DNA of 64,000 bases from Phaeobacter cretensis. Lineage in GTDB: Bacteria > Pseudomonadota > Alphaproteobacteria > Rhodobacterales > Rhodobacteraceae. Below the pieces are notes generated by a model. It saw only the letters and a program-made list of their open reading frames with translations, had not been told where the DNA came from and searched no databases. This document shows positions 35,892 through 44,460 of the stretch, piece after piece (position 1 is the first letter of the stretch; each line of letters begins with the position of its first letter). A program made the position numbers and the translations under genes. The stretch lies in the NCBI RefSeq assembly GCF_047372505.1, contig NZ_JBKBEU010000001.1:186001-250000 (forward strand), in the 5' to 3' direction.

Positions 35892-36380
35892 TTACAAATC
35901 ACTTGGGCTATGCACGACCAGATTGAAGCCTTCGTCATCGGTGGGCGCTGCGAAATGTTTCGAGAACTGCCAGAACTGCTCTTCGGTCACCGAAAAAGGA
36001 TGGTCTCCGGCTGCATTGCGAAGTCTAAGGCGTGCAAGGCACTCCTCGTCCGATGTATTCAGCACATGCAATTGATGCGCTGTTTTGGCTACTGTGACGA
36101 TACCCCGCATCCAGACGCGTTGTTCAACTGTATTCGCAGGAAAATCCAAGACGACGGTGGTTCCGGCATTCAACAACGCCACAAGATGCGGCACCATGAT
36201 GCTGCGTAACTTGCCTGCACAGCGCATGTAGTCCGCACCGTTTTTCATCTCATCCGCAAATAGTGCACCCAGCCAGTCGTCCTCAGAGATAAGAACGCCA
36301 TCCTCGCGAACCAATTGCTTCGCCAGCGTGGATTTGCCAGACGCGATCTTACCGCAAAGCATATGCAGCGTCGGTTCCAT
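35892..36380 (-). CDS. AAA_33-type P-loop kinase
   Basis: The protein has 162 residues from ATG at 36380; upstream codons in frame lie over the AraC gene and are not protein-like. Walker A is G10-KIASGKS-T18, followed by the DGVLISEDDWLGALF segment and TVVLDFPANTVEQRVW with a Walker B-like Asp. These small proteins phosphorylate diverse small molecules, nucleic acids or sometimes antibiotics; the substrate is unknown. It lies 13 bases after the AraC gene on the same strand, so the two are probably one transcript. Confidence 0.8.
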   Translation of the reverse strand: MEPTLHMLCGKIASGKSTLAKQLVREDGVLISEDDWLGALFADEMKNGADYMRCAGKLRSIMVPHLVALLNAGTTVVLDFPANTVEQRVWMRGIVTVAKTAHQLHVLNTSDEECLARLRLRNAAGDHPFSVTEEQFWQFSKHFAAPTDDEGFNLVVHSPSDL

Positions 36381-36393
36381 TCCTGTCACTCTA

Positions 36394-37377
36394 TCAAAAC
36401 GCGATATCGCGTGAGGCCCGCCGCGCCTGCCCCGGTGTTGTGCCGAACACCCGTTTAAAGGCACGATTGAATGCAGGCTCGGATTGATAACCAAGATCAG
36501 CGGCGATGGTGGCGATAGACTGGGTGCTCTCTCGCAATGTACGCCGGGCAAGGTTCATGCGCCATTCAGCAAGATACTGCATCGCAGGGGTGCCTACGAG
36601 GTTGGTGAACCTCGCAGCAAAGGCTGAGCGGGACATGCTCGCCACCCGCGCCAGTGCCTCAACTGACCAGTCTGCCGCAGGATCGCGATGGACGGCCACA
36701 ATAGCCCGCCCGATCTGTGGGTCACGCGCGGCTTTCAGCCAGCCTCGATCAGCATCGGGAGATCTGATCAGCCAGCGCCGGATCGCCTCAATCACAACGA
36801 CGTCGGCAAGCCGCGTGATGACAGTTTCGCCACCAGGACGCAGCTCGCGCGCCTCTCTCGCTATGAATTGCAATGTGCCCTGTAACCAGCTTCCCGCATC
36901 CTCTTCCCACGGGTCGACCTTCAACACATCCGGCAGCAGAGCCATCAGCATCGGGCTTGAGGCATGATCAAGCCGGGCAAGACCGTACATGATGCTACAG
37001 GCCTCACCGCCACCACCGAACTCTACTGTCTCGTACAGTTCTGTCACCTTACGGATCGGCAGCTCTTCAAGCGTCAACAATGGGGCGTCCGGATCACTGT
37101 AAAGACTGATCGGCACGCCGTTGGTGATCAGCACGAGATCGCCTTTCTGTATTTCAAAAGCTGCAGTCTCTCCGGCCTTCATCCACGCCCGGCCGCCAAT
37201 CACGACGGCAAAGCTCATCACTTCGGGAAACCCCGGAATGGCGATGCCCCACGGTGCGCTGAGCCGTGACTGGCAATAGAACGTACCCGTCAATTTGAGC
37301 AGATGCAGGATCTCTCCCAAGGGATCCCCGATGGGCTGTGCGAGACGTGAGGGGTTCGGAACATGTGGCTCTGTCAT
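36394..37377 (-). CDS. AraC family transcriptional regulator with cupin domain
   Basis: The protein has 327 residues from ATG at 37377; a TTG at 37434 would add 19 residues, and neither start has a good ribosome site. The N-terminal cupin-type AraC_binding domain (about 10-190, cupin_6) contains WGIAIPGFPEVMSFAVVIGG. The C-terminal double HTH has WSVEALARVASMSRSAFAAR and IATIAADLGYQSEPAFNRAF. Regulators of this kind often control a divergent oxidoreductase, here the NmrA-like gene, with a perfect palindrome between them. Confidence 0.9.
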   Translation of the reverse strand: MTEPHVPNPSRLAQPIGDPLGEILHLLKLTGTFYCQSRLSAPWGIAIPGFPEVMSFAVVIGGRAWMKAGETAAFEIQKGDLVLITNGVPISLYSDPDAPLLTLEELPIRKVTELYETVEFGGGGEACSIMYGLARLDHASSPMLMALLPDVLKVDPWEEDAGSWLQGTLQFIAREARELRPGGETVITRLADVVVIEAIRRWLIRSPDADRGWLKAARDPQIGRAIVAVHRDPAADWSVEALARVASMSRSAFAARFTNLVGTPAMQYLAEWRMNLARRTLRESTQSIATIAADLGYQSEPAFNRAFKRVFGTTPGQARRASRDIAF

Positions 37378-37406
37378 AAGCAGACTGTGCATCGACGAAG
37401 ACAGAA

Positions 37407-37425
37407 CGTCCAGATGATCTGGACG
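37407..37425. promoter_or_regulatory. Palindrome CGTCCAGAT-G-ATCTGGACG
   Basis: A perfect 9-1-9 inverted repeat in the AraC/NmrA divergent spacer. It would fall inside the AraC coding region only if the distant TTG start were used. It is a likely operator for the divergent promoters. Confidence 0.55.
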
Positions 37426-37526
37426 ATCAGGCAATTTTTTCGGACGTAGAGGAATGGTTCATCTACTCATCTTGAGAGAAAACGGGGCATCGAACCAACA
37501 ATCTGCCCAACTCAAGGATTTTCCCC

Positions 37527-38354
37527 ATGACTATCCAACCTATCCTCGTCCTTGGCGCCACCGGTAAAACCGGCGCGCGTATCGCAAATCTGCTCGATGC
37601 AAAGGGCCTGCCAGTGCGTCAGGGTTCCCGCAGTGCCGCTATTCCTTTCGATTGGAACACGCCCGACACTTGGGCCCCGGTTCTTGCGGGCGTTTCTGCG
37701 GTCTATATCTCGTACTACCCGGACATTGCCGTGCCGGGGGCAGTTGAAACAGTTGCGGCCTTCACCGATCAGGCGCGCGTTGCAGGTGTTCGCAAAATTG
37801 TCCTGCTCACCGGACGCGGTGAATACCACGCACAACGCGCCGAGGAGGTGATCCGAACCTCGGGGCTGCCCTATACCATCGTCCGTGCGGCATGGTTTGC
37901 GCAGAACTTCTCCGAAGGGGCGTTACATGCGCCGGTAATGGCAGGGGTCCTCCCAATGCCAGGCGGCGATGTGCTTGAACCCATCGTAGACGTAGATGAC
38001 ATCGCCGATGTTGCGGTCGCCGCCCTGACTGAAACGAACCATGATAGTGAAACCTATGAAGTCACCGGACCGCGCCTTATGACGTTTGAACATATGGCTG
38101 AGGTTCTATCCGCAGCAACCGGACAGAAAATCACGCATATGCCGATTTCTTTCGAGGACTTCCACGCCGCCCTCCTCGCTTCACAGGGCGAGATGATCGC
38201 TGATGTGCTTACCGATATCGCTCGAGAGACCTTGGATGGCCGCAATGCGCGGATCGCTGATGGGGTTCAGCGCGCCCTTGGCCGCCCGCCACGCGATTTC
38301 ACCACTTTTGCCACAAACGCCGTCAGCTCCGGGGCCTGGGAAACCGCAGTCTGA
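37527..38354 (+). CDS. NmrA/NAD(P)H-binding family oxidoreductase-like protein
   Basis: The protein has 275 residues. A Rossmann start PILVLGATGKTGARIANLL has the GxxGxxG dinucleotide site. The catalytic Tyr of classical SDRs is not evident, as in NmrA-like proteins and NAD(P)H:quinone reductases of this group. The middle VRAAWFAQNFSEG and C-terminal helices fit the family. It is divergent from the AraC gene and followed 27 bases later by the DUF4345 gene. Confidence 0.88.
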   Translation: MTIQPILVLGATGKTGARIANLLDAKGLPVRQGSRSAAIPFDWNTPDTWAPVLAGVSAVYISYYPDIAVPGAVETVAAFTDQARVAGVRKIVLLTGRGEYHAQRAEEVIRTSGLPYTIVRAAWFAQNFSEGALHAPVMAGVLPMPGGDVLEPIVDVDDIADVAVAALTETNHDSETYEVTGPRLMTFEHMAEVLSAATGQKITHMPISFEDFHAALLASQGEMIADVLTDIARETLDGRNARIADGVQRALGRPPRDFTTFATNAVSSGAWETAV

Positions 38355-38381
38355 TTTGCCCATAATCAAAAGGAAATTACG

Positions 38382-38801
38382 ATGTCTTTCTATCAGAAAT
38401 TCACCCTTAGCGCTGCGGGCCTCACGGCCTGCAGCATCGGCCTCGCCATCACTTTCGCAACTCATGGCTTCTATGCGGGCTACGGTATTGACCTAGGCGA
38501 AAACCGAGCACTCCTGAGCGAGTTACGCGCGCCCGGTGCAAACCTCGCCATCCTTGGTGCGGTTATCTTTACCGGTGTTCTGCGGCCCGGTTTGGCGCGT
38601 CTTTCGGCGGCGCTAGGCACTTTGGTCTTCTTCGCCTATGCCTCCGGCCGCATCGTCGGAATCGTACTCGACGGATGGCCGGGTGAAAGCATCCTGGTGG
38701 CACTTGCAATAGAGCTCATCGTCGGTTCGCTGTGTCTGTTCGAACTACAACGGCAGAACCGACCCTTTCGAGGCAGCAAGATTTCTGGACACGTCTCCTA
38801 A
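38382..38801 (+). CDS. DUF4345 family membrane protein
   Basis: The protein has 139 residues with four predicted membrane helices. It contains the family-like YGIDLGENRALLSELRAPG loop and the ASGRIVGIVLDG segment. AAGGAAAT precedes the ATG. Its position right behind the NmrA-like gene suggests one operon under AraC control. The function is unknown. Confidence 0.82.
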   Translation: MSFYQKFTLSAAGLTACSIGLAITFATHGFYAGYGIDLGENRALLSELRAPGANLAILGAVIFTGVLRPGLARLSAALGTLVFFAYASGRIVGIVLDGWPGESILVALAIELIVGSLCLFELQRQNRPFRGSKISGHVS

Positions 38802-39012
38802 AGTTCTGAAAGCAAATCTGGTTTTGGCCAGTTGTTCCAATCAAGAGTTGGTGGCGGGTCTCGCAGCCCGTCCCTCAATACCTGCGAGCAGGGACAACTC
38901 CACGACCGTCTCTTGGGCAGACGTCTAGGATTCGCTTCGGAACGTATTGTAGGAATATCAAAACCTTATGAACGTTGTTACAGCGCAGGTCACAACATGC
39001 GCAATCTTCACA

Positions 39013-41622
39013 CTAGCCTGAAGCGTTGTCTGGCAGCTGTCGGGTAATCTCATCATTTGCACGATCCCAGCACATCGTCAGCCCAGCAAGTGCAGGCACG
39101 CCATCGCCTTCTGAATGCTCAACCTCAAGCAACGCGGCCCTGAGATCAGCAAAACCAAGCACGGCCGCTGATCCGGCCAGGCGATGCGCCTCATCACGCA
39201 GGGGTTGGCGCAATTTTTGCTCGGCTCCCAGATCATCGAGGAGCTGTTGCATCTCAGTAAGATAGCCACGCAAGAACTGTGCCCCTCGCTCTGCTCCAAG
39301 GGCATGTAAAAACTGCGATATATCAGACACTTCCTCGTCTGCAGCCATGCCACCATCTGAGTGTTGCGCTGGTTCTGTCGCTACCAACCCACTGCGATCA
39401 GCGCGCGCGCGGCGGGCAATCACATCCGAAAGCGCAGCTTTGCTAACCGGTTTGGTCACCACCTCTGCCAATCCCGCGAGACACATTTCGGCGTGGTCGC
39501 GGGCCGCAACGTGGGCTGTGAGCGCAACGATATCGACACCCTCCGCGAGTTTCTGTTCACGGATGCGACGAGTTGCCTCCATCCCATCCACCTCCGGCAT
39601 ACTGATGTCCATAAAGATGAGATCAAATTGCCCCTGCCGCGCGGCCTCGACCCCTTCGGCGCCGCCAGGAGCAAGCACGACCTCATGGCCTAGGCTGATC
39701 AGCATTCGCTCAACCAAAACCTGGTTGATTTCGTTGTCTTCGACCACGAGGATCCGCGCAGCGCCAACACCTTGCGAAGGGGTTCCCGGCAACTCCCCAA
39801 TCGGCCCCGTTTTGCCAATAGACTGGGTGGCTTCAGCTAGCATAGATTGCTTTGCTTGTGTCGAGACACCGGCATGAGAGGCAGGCAAAGGCAGAGCTAT
39901 CGTGAATAGGCTGCCCTCACCGAGCTCGCTCTCACAGGTAATTTCACCGCCCATAGAAACGATGATGCGGCGGGTGATCGCTAGACCCAACCCGGTGCCT
40001 TCGCTGCTGCGCGCATAGCTGGAATCAAGGCGAATGAAATCTTCAAAAATCCGTTCTAAGTCGTGCTCTGCGATGCCGGCACCGGTGTCGGCGACGCAGA
40101 TTTCGACCATATCGCTGTCCTTCTGCCGCATGACATCGATTGACACCGCCCCGTCAGCTGTGAATTGAAGCGCATTTTTAACAAGATTTATCAGCACCTT
40201 CTGCAAGGCGATAGGGCGTCCTAAAACCTCATCTGACGCGCCAAGGCTACAGTGTAGGCTCAATTCGTTGTGGGTCTGGCGGGCCAAGGGCTGGTGGGTT
40301 TCGACAACTTCACGCACAAGGTCAGCTAGGTGGAAAATGCGCTGCTGCTCATGATCTGTTCCGGTCTCCAGCTGCGACATCTGAAGGACATCATTGACGT
40401 GGGACATCAGTCGGTCGCTTGAGTCCCGCATGACGGAAAGGTATTCGTGCTGCTCCGTCGTCAAGGTCGTGCCATCCAGCAATTCAACCGCGCCCAGCAC
40501 CCCGGTGAGAGGCGTGCGCATCTCATGGCTCATAACAGTCAGCAGATCCGCTTTAGCCCGTTCGCCGGCAAGCGCCTCATCACGCGCCTTCAATAGCTCC
40601 TCTTCGGCAGCTATCCTGTCTGAAATGTCACGCAGGTAGCTAACAAAGACGGTCTCTTCGGGTGTTTCACTGACATTGACCGATAGTTCAACTGGGAAAA
40701 TCTCGCCGGATTTTCGCTGCGCCTCCAGCTGCACACGACCCTTTCCGATAACCCTGGCATCTCCGCCAGACAGGTAGTCCAACATTCCCTGAGCATGTGC
40801 TACCCTTAGGTGCTCTGGCACGATAAGCTCTGCCATCTCGGCACCGGTGGCTTCGGCGCGGGAATACCCAAAAATCGTCTCCGCCGCGCCGTTGAATTCC
40901 TGAATACGCCCATCATCGCCGACGACCAGGATCGCATCGAGGGACGAGGTGATCATGGCACGCATCCGGGCAACCGCATGGCGCGTCCGTTCGGCAAGGC
41001 GTTTGCCGCGCTGATAGAGACGCCCCATCATTAGCGCCGTCAGCCCTAACGCCACACAAAGCGCCAGAACAACCCAGGCCAAGCGCGACAGAATACCAAA
41101 GAGGTTGAGGCGTTTTCCCTCCGTCACACGCGCATGTTCGGTAAGACCTGCCAGCGCTAGTATGCGCAGATCACTTCGGTTCTCCTGTAGAATTTCGGTG
41201 ACCTTCGGCAGGCCAAACAACAAGGCCTCATCCGGGCCGTCTATGTAGGTAATCAACGTATCTATGCGCTGCATCACCCGTCGCAGGGTCTCGGCATTTT
41301 CAGGGACTTCACGTACCGAAGCGAAAGCTTGGCTTTCACGGATAGTGGCCACACGGCTGTACAGAATATCAAATTCGCGCCGAACCTGTGACAGCTCTTG
41401 ACCGGTGTGTGCGGACAGCACCGCGTTTTCTAATTTCAGCTGCTCAATCTCTGCCTGTGACAGTGTCCATTGCAGGCTGTCATTGGCCGCAGTGGAGAGG
41501 CCGTCCAGACGTTCCAGAACTTCACGGCCAAGCCGAACGGACTGAACCGCGAGCAAGGTAAGAACCAAGCTCACGGTGATCAGAACGCTGTGCGACAGCA
41601 GAGGGTTTTCCCTGGACCGCAC
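39013..41622 (-). CDS. Hybrid sensor histidine kinase (PAS-HisKA-HATPase-REC-Hpt)
   Basis: The protein has 869 residues from a GTG start. Two membrane helices (about 10-30 and 170-195) frame a periplasmic sensor region with helical character. A PAS domain (about 215-335) follows, then HisKA with the phospho-His in VMSHEMRTPLTG, HATPase (GTGLGLAITRRI), a receiver with the phospho-Asp in IFMDISMPEVDG, and an Hpt domain with the His in DEAHRLAGSAAVLG. Such a kinase relays phosphate to a separate regulator, perhaps the LuxR-type one at 42511. It is downstream of the periplasmic molybdopterin-fold gene by 26 bases, so that protein may belong to the sensing complex. Confidence 0.93.
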   Translation of the reverse strand: MRSRENPLLSHSVLITVSLVLTLLAVQSVRLGREVLERLDGLSTAANDSLQWTLSQAEIEQLKLENAVLSAHTGQELSQVRREFDILYSRVATIRESQAFASVREVPENAETLRRVMQRIDTLITYIDGPDEALLFGLPKVTEILQENRSDLRILALAGLTEHARVTEGKRLNLFGILSRLAWVVLALCVALGLTALMMGRLYQRGKRLAERTRHAVARMRAMITSSLDAILVVGDDGRIQEFNGAAETIFGYSRAEATGAEMAELIVPEHLRVAHAQGMLDYLSGGDARVIGKGRVQLEAQRKSGEIFPVELSVNVSETPEETVFVSYLRDISDRIAAEEELLKARDEALAGERAKADLLTVMSHEMRTPLTGVLGAVELLDGTTLTTEQHEYLSVMRDSSDRLMSHVNDVLQMSQLETGTDHEQQRIFHLADLVREVVETHQPLARQTHNELSLHCSLGASDEVLGRPIALQKVLINLVKNALQFTADGAVSIDVMRQKDSDMVEICVADTGAGIAEHDLERIFEDFIRLDSSYARSSEGTGLGLAITRRIIVSMGGEITCESELGEGSLFTIALPLPASHAGVSTQAKQSMLAEATQSIGKTGPIGELPGTPSQGVGAARILVVEDNEINQVLVERMLISLGHEVVLAPGGAEGVEAARQGQFDLIFMDISMPEVDGMEATRRIREQKLAEGVDIVALTAHVAARDHAEMCLAGLAEVVTKPVSKAALSDVIARRARADRSGLVATEPAQHSDGGMAADEEVSDISQFLHALGAERGAQFLRGYLTEMQQLLDDLGAEQKLRQPLRDEAHRLAGSAAVLGFADLRAALLEVEHSEGDGVPALAGLTMCWDRANDEITRQLPDNASG

Positions 41623-41648
41623 CTAGAGAGGGCCTTTGTCGTGGTAGA

Positions 41649-42173
41649 TCATTGACCTATCGTAATCTCCTCAAGCTGCCAAATACTACGAGAATAAACC
41701 GCTTCCGTTCGATAAGTCGGATCACTGTCATAGGGATAGACGATCCACAACGGCCCCTTGTCACGTACGGACATCGTCGATCCGTTGCGTTCGTAAGCGA
41801 CCATCGGGCCGCCATTGGTCGCATCGGTGACAGGAATTTCCACCGCGTAGTCATTAATGGCACGTGCAACAACAACGCCGGTTTGCCGCTGCTCCACGCC
41901 GACATAGGTCAAGAGTGCCGCCAGGCTGACGCCCGTGAAGGCCTGTTCCCCAGACGTCCAGATGGTGCGTGTATCGAACTGTGCAACTGGCAGGGTCCTT
42001 AATTCTTCCATGGAGAATTCGTGGCGCTGCATATCGCTGCCATCTGTAGATTTGACCGCGACTATCAGCACAGCCTCGTCCGATTGTGCGGCCTGCGCTG
42101 CGTTAGGCGAAAGGTTGCAAATCAGTGTGACGGCTGCAACAAGTGCCGCGATGTGGAGGTGCCAGTTTTTCAT
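41649..42173 (-). CDS. Periplasmic protein with molybdopterin-oxidoreductase-like fold
   Basis: The protein has 174 residues. The signal peptide runs to about residue 30. The body (FSMEELRTLPVAQFDTRTIW, FTGVSLAALLTYVG, GPLWIVYPYDSDP) follows the Oxidored_molyb/SUOX fold. The mature chain has no cysteine, so it lacks the Cys ligand that binds molybdenum in sulfite oxidases, and a catalytic role is doubtful. It is the first gene before the hybrid kinase, suggesting a ligand-binding accessory for sensing. This last point is inference. Confidence 0.72.
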   Translation of the reverse strand: MKNWHLHIAALVAAVTLICNLSPNAAQAAQSDEAVLIVAVKSTDGSDMQRHEFSMEELRTLPVAQFDTRTIWTSGEQAFTGVSLAALLTYVGVEQRQTGVVVARAINDYAVEIPVTDATNGGPMVAYERNGSTMSVRDKGPLWIVYPYDSDPTYRTEAVYSRSIWQLEEITIGQ

Positions 42174-42510
42174 AGCTTTATCCCTTTTCCGAAGCTTTGA
42201 GCATGATCAGATAAATTACCCCGCTGCCATGCTCATCAAATATTCTGCTCCCAGACTGTCACAAATCGCGTCATCGGGCAGTTGTTCCTGCGGATAGGTT
42301 GCTATTCTTTGGTATAGTATTCGTAACCAGCGTCGACTTTTTTTGCCAAAAGCCATCGATTTTACGCGCGAATACGTTATCTTAAGTACAAGATTAGGGA
42401 GAGTTTTACATAGTTTAAACAGTCAGCACCCACTCCCAGGCCCATTGATATTTCATAAACCAATTTGGGGTTATAATCCGGGTTTAGGTCGGCACTTAGT
42501 AGGAGCTTAC
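42174..42510. other. Divergent promoter region between sensor and regulator genes
   Basis: 337 bases, AT-richer than its flanks. GTATTCG (42317-42323) and CGAATAC (42369-42375) are inverted copies 45 bases apart. It must hold promoters for both directions, but no clear -35/-10 pair is singled out. Confidence 0.4.
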
Positions 42511-43125
42511 ATGCGTATTCTTTTGGCGGACGATCACGACATGGTTCGCGAAACAATCTCGGCTTATCTGAAGTCAGAGGGCGGCGCGGCGGTTACCTCA
42601 ACCGTTGACCTGCCCGGTGCGCTGAGCGAACTGGAACAGAACGGTCCCTATGACCTGGTTCTATTGGACTACAATATGCCGGGCATGCAGGGGCTCGACG
42701 GCCTCAATACCGCGTTGAAAGCCAACGGTGGCAAGGGCGTTGCAATTATTTCAGGCAGTGCACCCACTCGCACCGCACAGGAAGCTTTAGACGCCGGAGC
42801 AATCGGTTTCATTCCCAAAACCATGGGCGCGCAATCGCTGTTGAATGCTGTGCGTTTCATGAGCGCGGGTGAAATCTATGTTCCCGTTGAGCTGATGCGC
42901 AAAGAGGCTGAGGCCCCGGTCCATCCACTGGCTGAAAAACTGAGCCCCCGTGAGCTTGAAGTTCTGGACGGCTTGTGCCGTGGCTTGTCAAACAAGGAAA
43001 TCGCGCGCGAGCTGGAATTGCAAGAGGTGACGATCAAGTTGCATGTGCGCACGCTCTGCCGCAAACTTGAGGCCAAGAACCGAACCCAAGCAGCGCTGAC
43101 GGCCAAAGAAGCCGGTCTGTTCTAA
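42511..43125 (+). CDS. LuxR/NarL-type response regulator
   Basis: The protein has 204 residues from ATG at 42511 with AGGAG five bases upstream; the frame is open to 42343 but without protein character. The receiver domain has acidic residues in LLADDHDMV and phospho-acceptor D53 (LVLLDYNMPGM), with a Lys in FIPKTMGA. The C-terminal LuxR HTH has LSPRELEVLDGLCRGLSNKE, then IARELELQEVTIKLHVR. It is divergent from the kinase/periplasmic-protein operon and is a likely phospho-target of that kinase. Confidence 0.92.
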   Translation: MRILLADDHDMVRETISAYLKSEGGAAVTSTVDLPGALSELEQNGPYDLVLLDYNMPGMQGLDGLNTALKANGGKGVAIISGSAPTRTAQEALDAGAIGFIPKTMGAQSLLNAVRFMSAGEIYVPVELMRKEAEAPVHPLAEKLSPRELEVLDGLCRGLSNKEIARELELQEVTIKLHVRTLCRKLEAKNRTQAALTAKEAGLF

Positions 43126-43161
43126 AACCGCCTGCTGATTTACATCACAATTTCGACCGCC

Positions 43162-43193
43162 CGCGCACCCAACATAGTTGAGTGCGCGTTTGT
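43162..43193. terminator. Terminator between the response regulator and the cio operon
   Basis: CGCGCAC (43162-43168) pairs with GTGCGCG (43182-43188), followed by TTTG on the plus strand. It separates convergent transcripts. Confidence 0.65.
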
Positions 43194-43275
43194 TTGTGGC
43201 GAACCGTTCTTGGATATTTGATCGGTTGCCCGGTTAAACCAAACAATACAGTTTAGCGTGCCGCGTAACCCCGTA

Positions 43276-43446
43276 TCAGATAACAACCGCCCAACGAATA
43301 ACATAGGCGACACAGGCCAAGACACCGACGCTGCCAATCCAGAGCGCGGCAAACCAAAGAAGCCTGACAAGGGCATGTTGAGCCCCCGCTTCAGGTTGCG
43401 GGTCATGGTCTTGGTTTGGTATTTTAGGAGGATGAGGCTGATTCAA
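43276..43446 (-). CDS. DUF2474 small subunit of the bd-type oxidase, TTG start
   Basis: The protein has 56 residues. A Pro/Gln-rich N-terminus leads to one membrane helix near the C-terminus (RLLWFAALWIGSVGVLACVA), the pattern of DUF2474 proteins that accompany CIO-type oxidases, analogous to CydX. No ATG exists in frame. TTG at 43446 overlaps the cydB stop codon and has GGAGGAGGG five bases upstream, so I take it as the start, translated by coupling to cydB. Confidence 0.7.
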   Translation of the reverse strand: MNQPHPPKIPNQDHDPQPEAGAQHALVRLLWFAALWIGSVGVLACVAYVIRWAVVI

Positions 43447-44447
43447 TGGTATCCCTCCTCCGGATCGACCTTGCCACGAAACACCCAATACGCGTAGGCG
43501 GTATAACCTAGGATCAGCGGCACCAGAACCACGGCTCCAACCAGTGTGAACATCAGGCTTTCATCTGGCGCTGCGGCCTCGGCTATGGTCAGCCCTGGCG
43601 GGACAATGAAGGGGTAAAAGCTGATGCCGATCCCAATGAAGCTAAGGATAAACAGGCCTAGTGCCGCCAAAAACGGCTGTGCATCCCGCTCCCCTTTCAA
43701 GCCTTGGAAAAGCGCATAGCTACAGAGTGCGACCAGCCCCGGTACAAGCAGGCTGAACAGGCTCCCAGGCAGATTGAACCAGCGTCGGAAATACTCCGGG
43801 TCCTGAAATGGTGTCAACAGGCTCACGACTGCAATACTGGCAAGTGTCGCTGCCGCAAGCCACCGGGCATAGCGACGCATCTGCTGTTGCAACTCGCCTT
43901 CGGTTTTCATGTTGAGCCAAGCCGCGCCCAGTAGCGCATAGCCGATCAGTACAGCCAGACCGGTGATCACCGAAAACGGCGTGAGCCAATCCCACCAACC
44001 GCCGGCATAGGCACGGCCTTCGATTTCGATTCCCTGCACGAGTGCGCCCAATGCGATACCTTGCATGGTTGCAGCAACAACCGATCCGCCAAAGAATGCG
44101 CTGTCCCAGACACCGCGCCAGCGTGTTGTTCGCCAGCGATATTCAAAGGCGACACCGCGAAACACCAGTGCCAGCAACATCAGGGTGATGGGCATGTACA
44201 GGGCGGGCATAATTACCGCATAGGCCAGTGGAAACACCGCAAATAACCCGCCGCCACCGAGCACCAGCCAGGTTTCATTGCCGTCCCAGACCGGAGCGAT
44301 GGAATTCATCATTGTCGCGCGATCACGATCCGAGCTGGCAAAGGGAAACAGGATACCCACGCCGAGGTCGAATCCGTCAAGCACCACATAGGTCAGCACC
44401 GCAAAAGCGATAATCCCGGCCCAGATAAAGGATAAGTCAAACAACAT
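43443..44447 (-). CDS. cydB: Cytochrome bd-type quinol oxidase subunit II (CIO type)
   Basis: The protein has 334 residues from ATG at 44447; the longer frame to 44570 overlaps cydA. It starts LSFIWAGIIAFAVLTYVVLD, then GFDLGVGIL, the conserved first helix, and includes GNETWLVLGGGGLFAVFP. Eight to nine membrane helices are expected. With subunit I it reduces O2 at the inner membrane using quinol. It lies 13 bases after cydA, and the DUF2474 gene follows with overlap. Confidence 0.95.
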   Translation of the reverse strand: MLFDLSFIWAGIIAFAVLTYVVLDGFDLGVGILFPFASSDRDRATMMNSIAPVWDGNETWLVLGGGGLFAVFPLAYAVIMPALYMPITLMLLALVFRGVAFEYRWRTTRWRGVWDSAFFGGSVVAATMQGIALGALVQGIEIEGRAYAGGWWDWLTPFSVITGLAVLIGYALLGAAWLNMKTEGELQQQMRRYARWLAAATLASIAVVSLLTPFQDPEYFRRWFNLPGSLFSLLVPGLVALCSYALFQGLKGERDAQPFLAALGLFILSFIGIGISFYPFIVPPGLTIAEAAAPDESLMFTLVGAVVLVPLILGYTAYAYWVFRGKVDPEEGYH

Positions 44448-44460
44448 ATCAAAACCTCTG

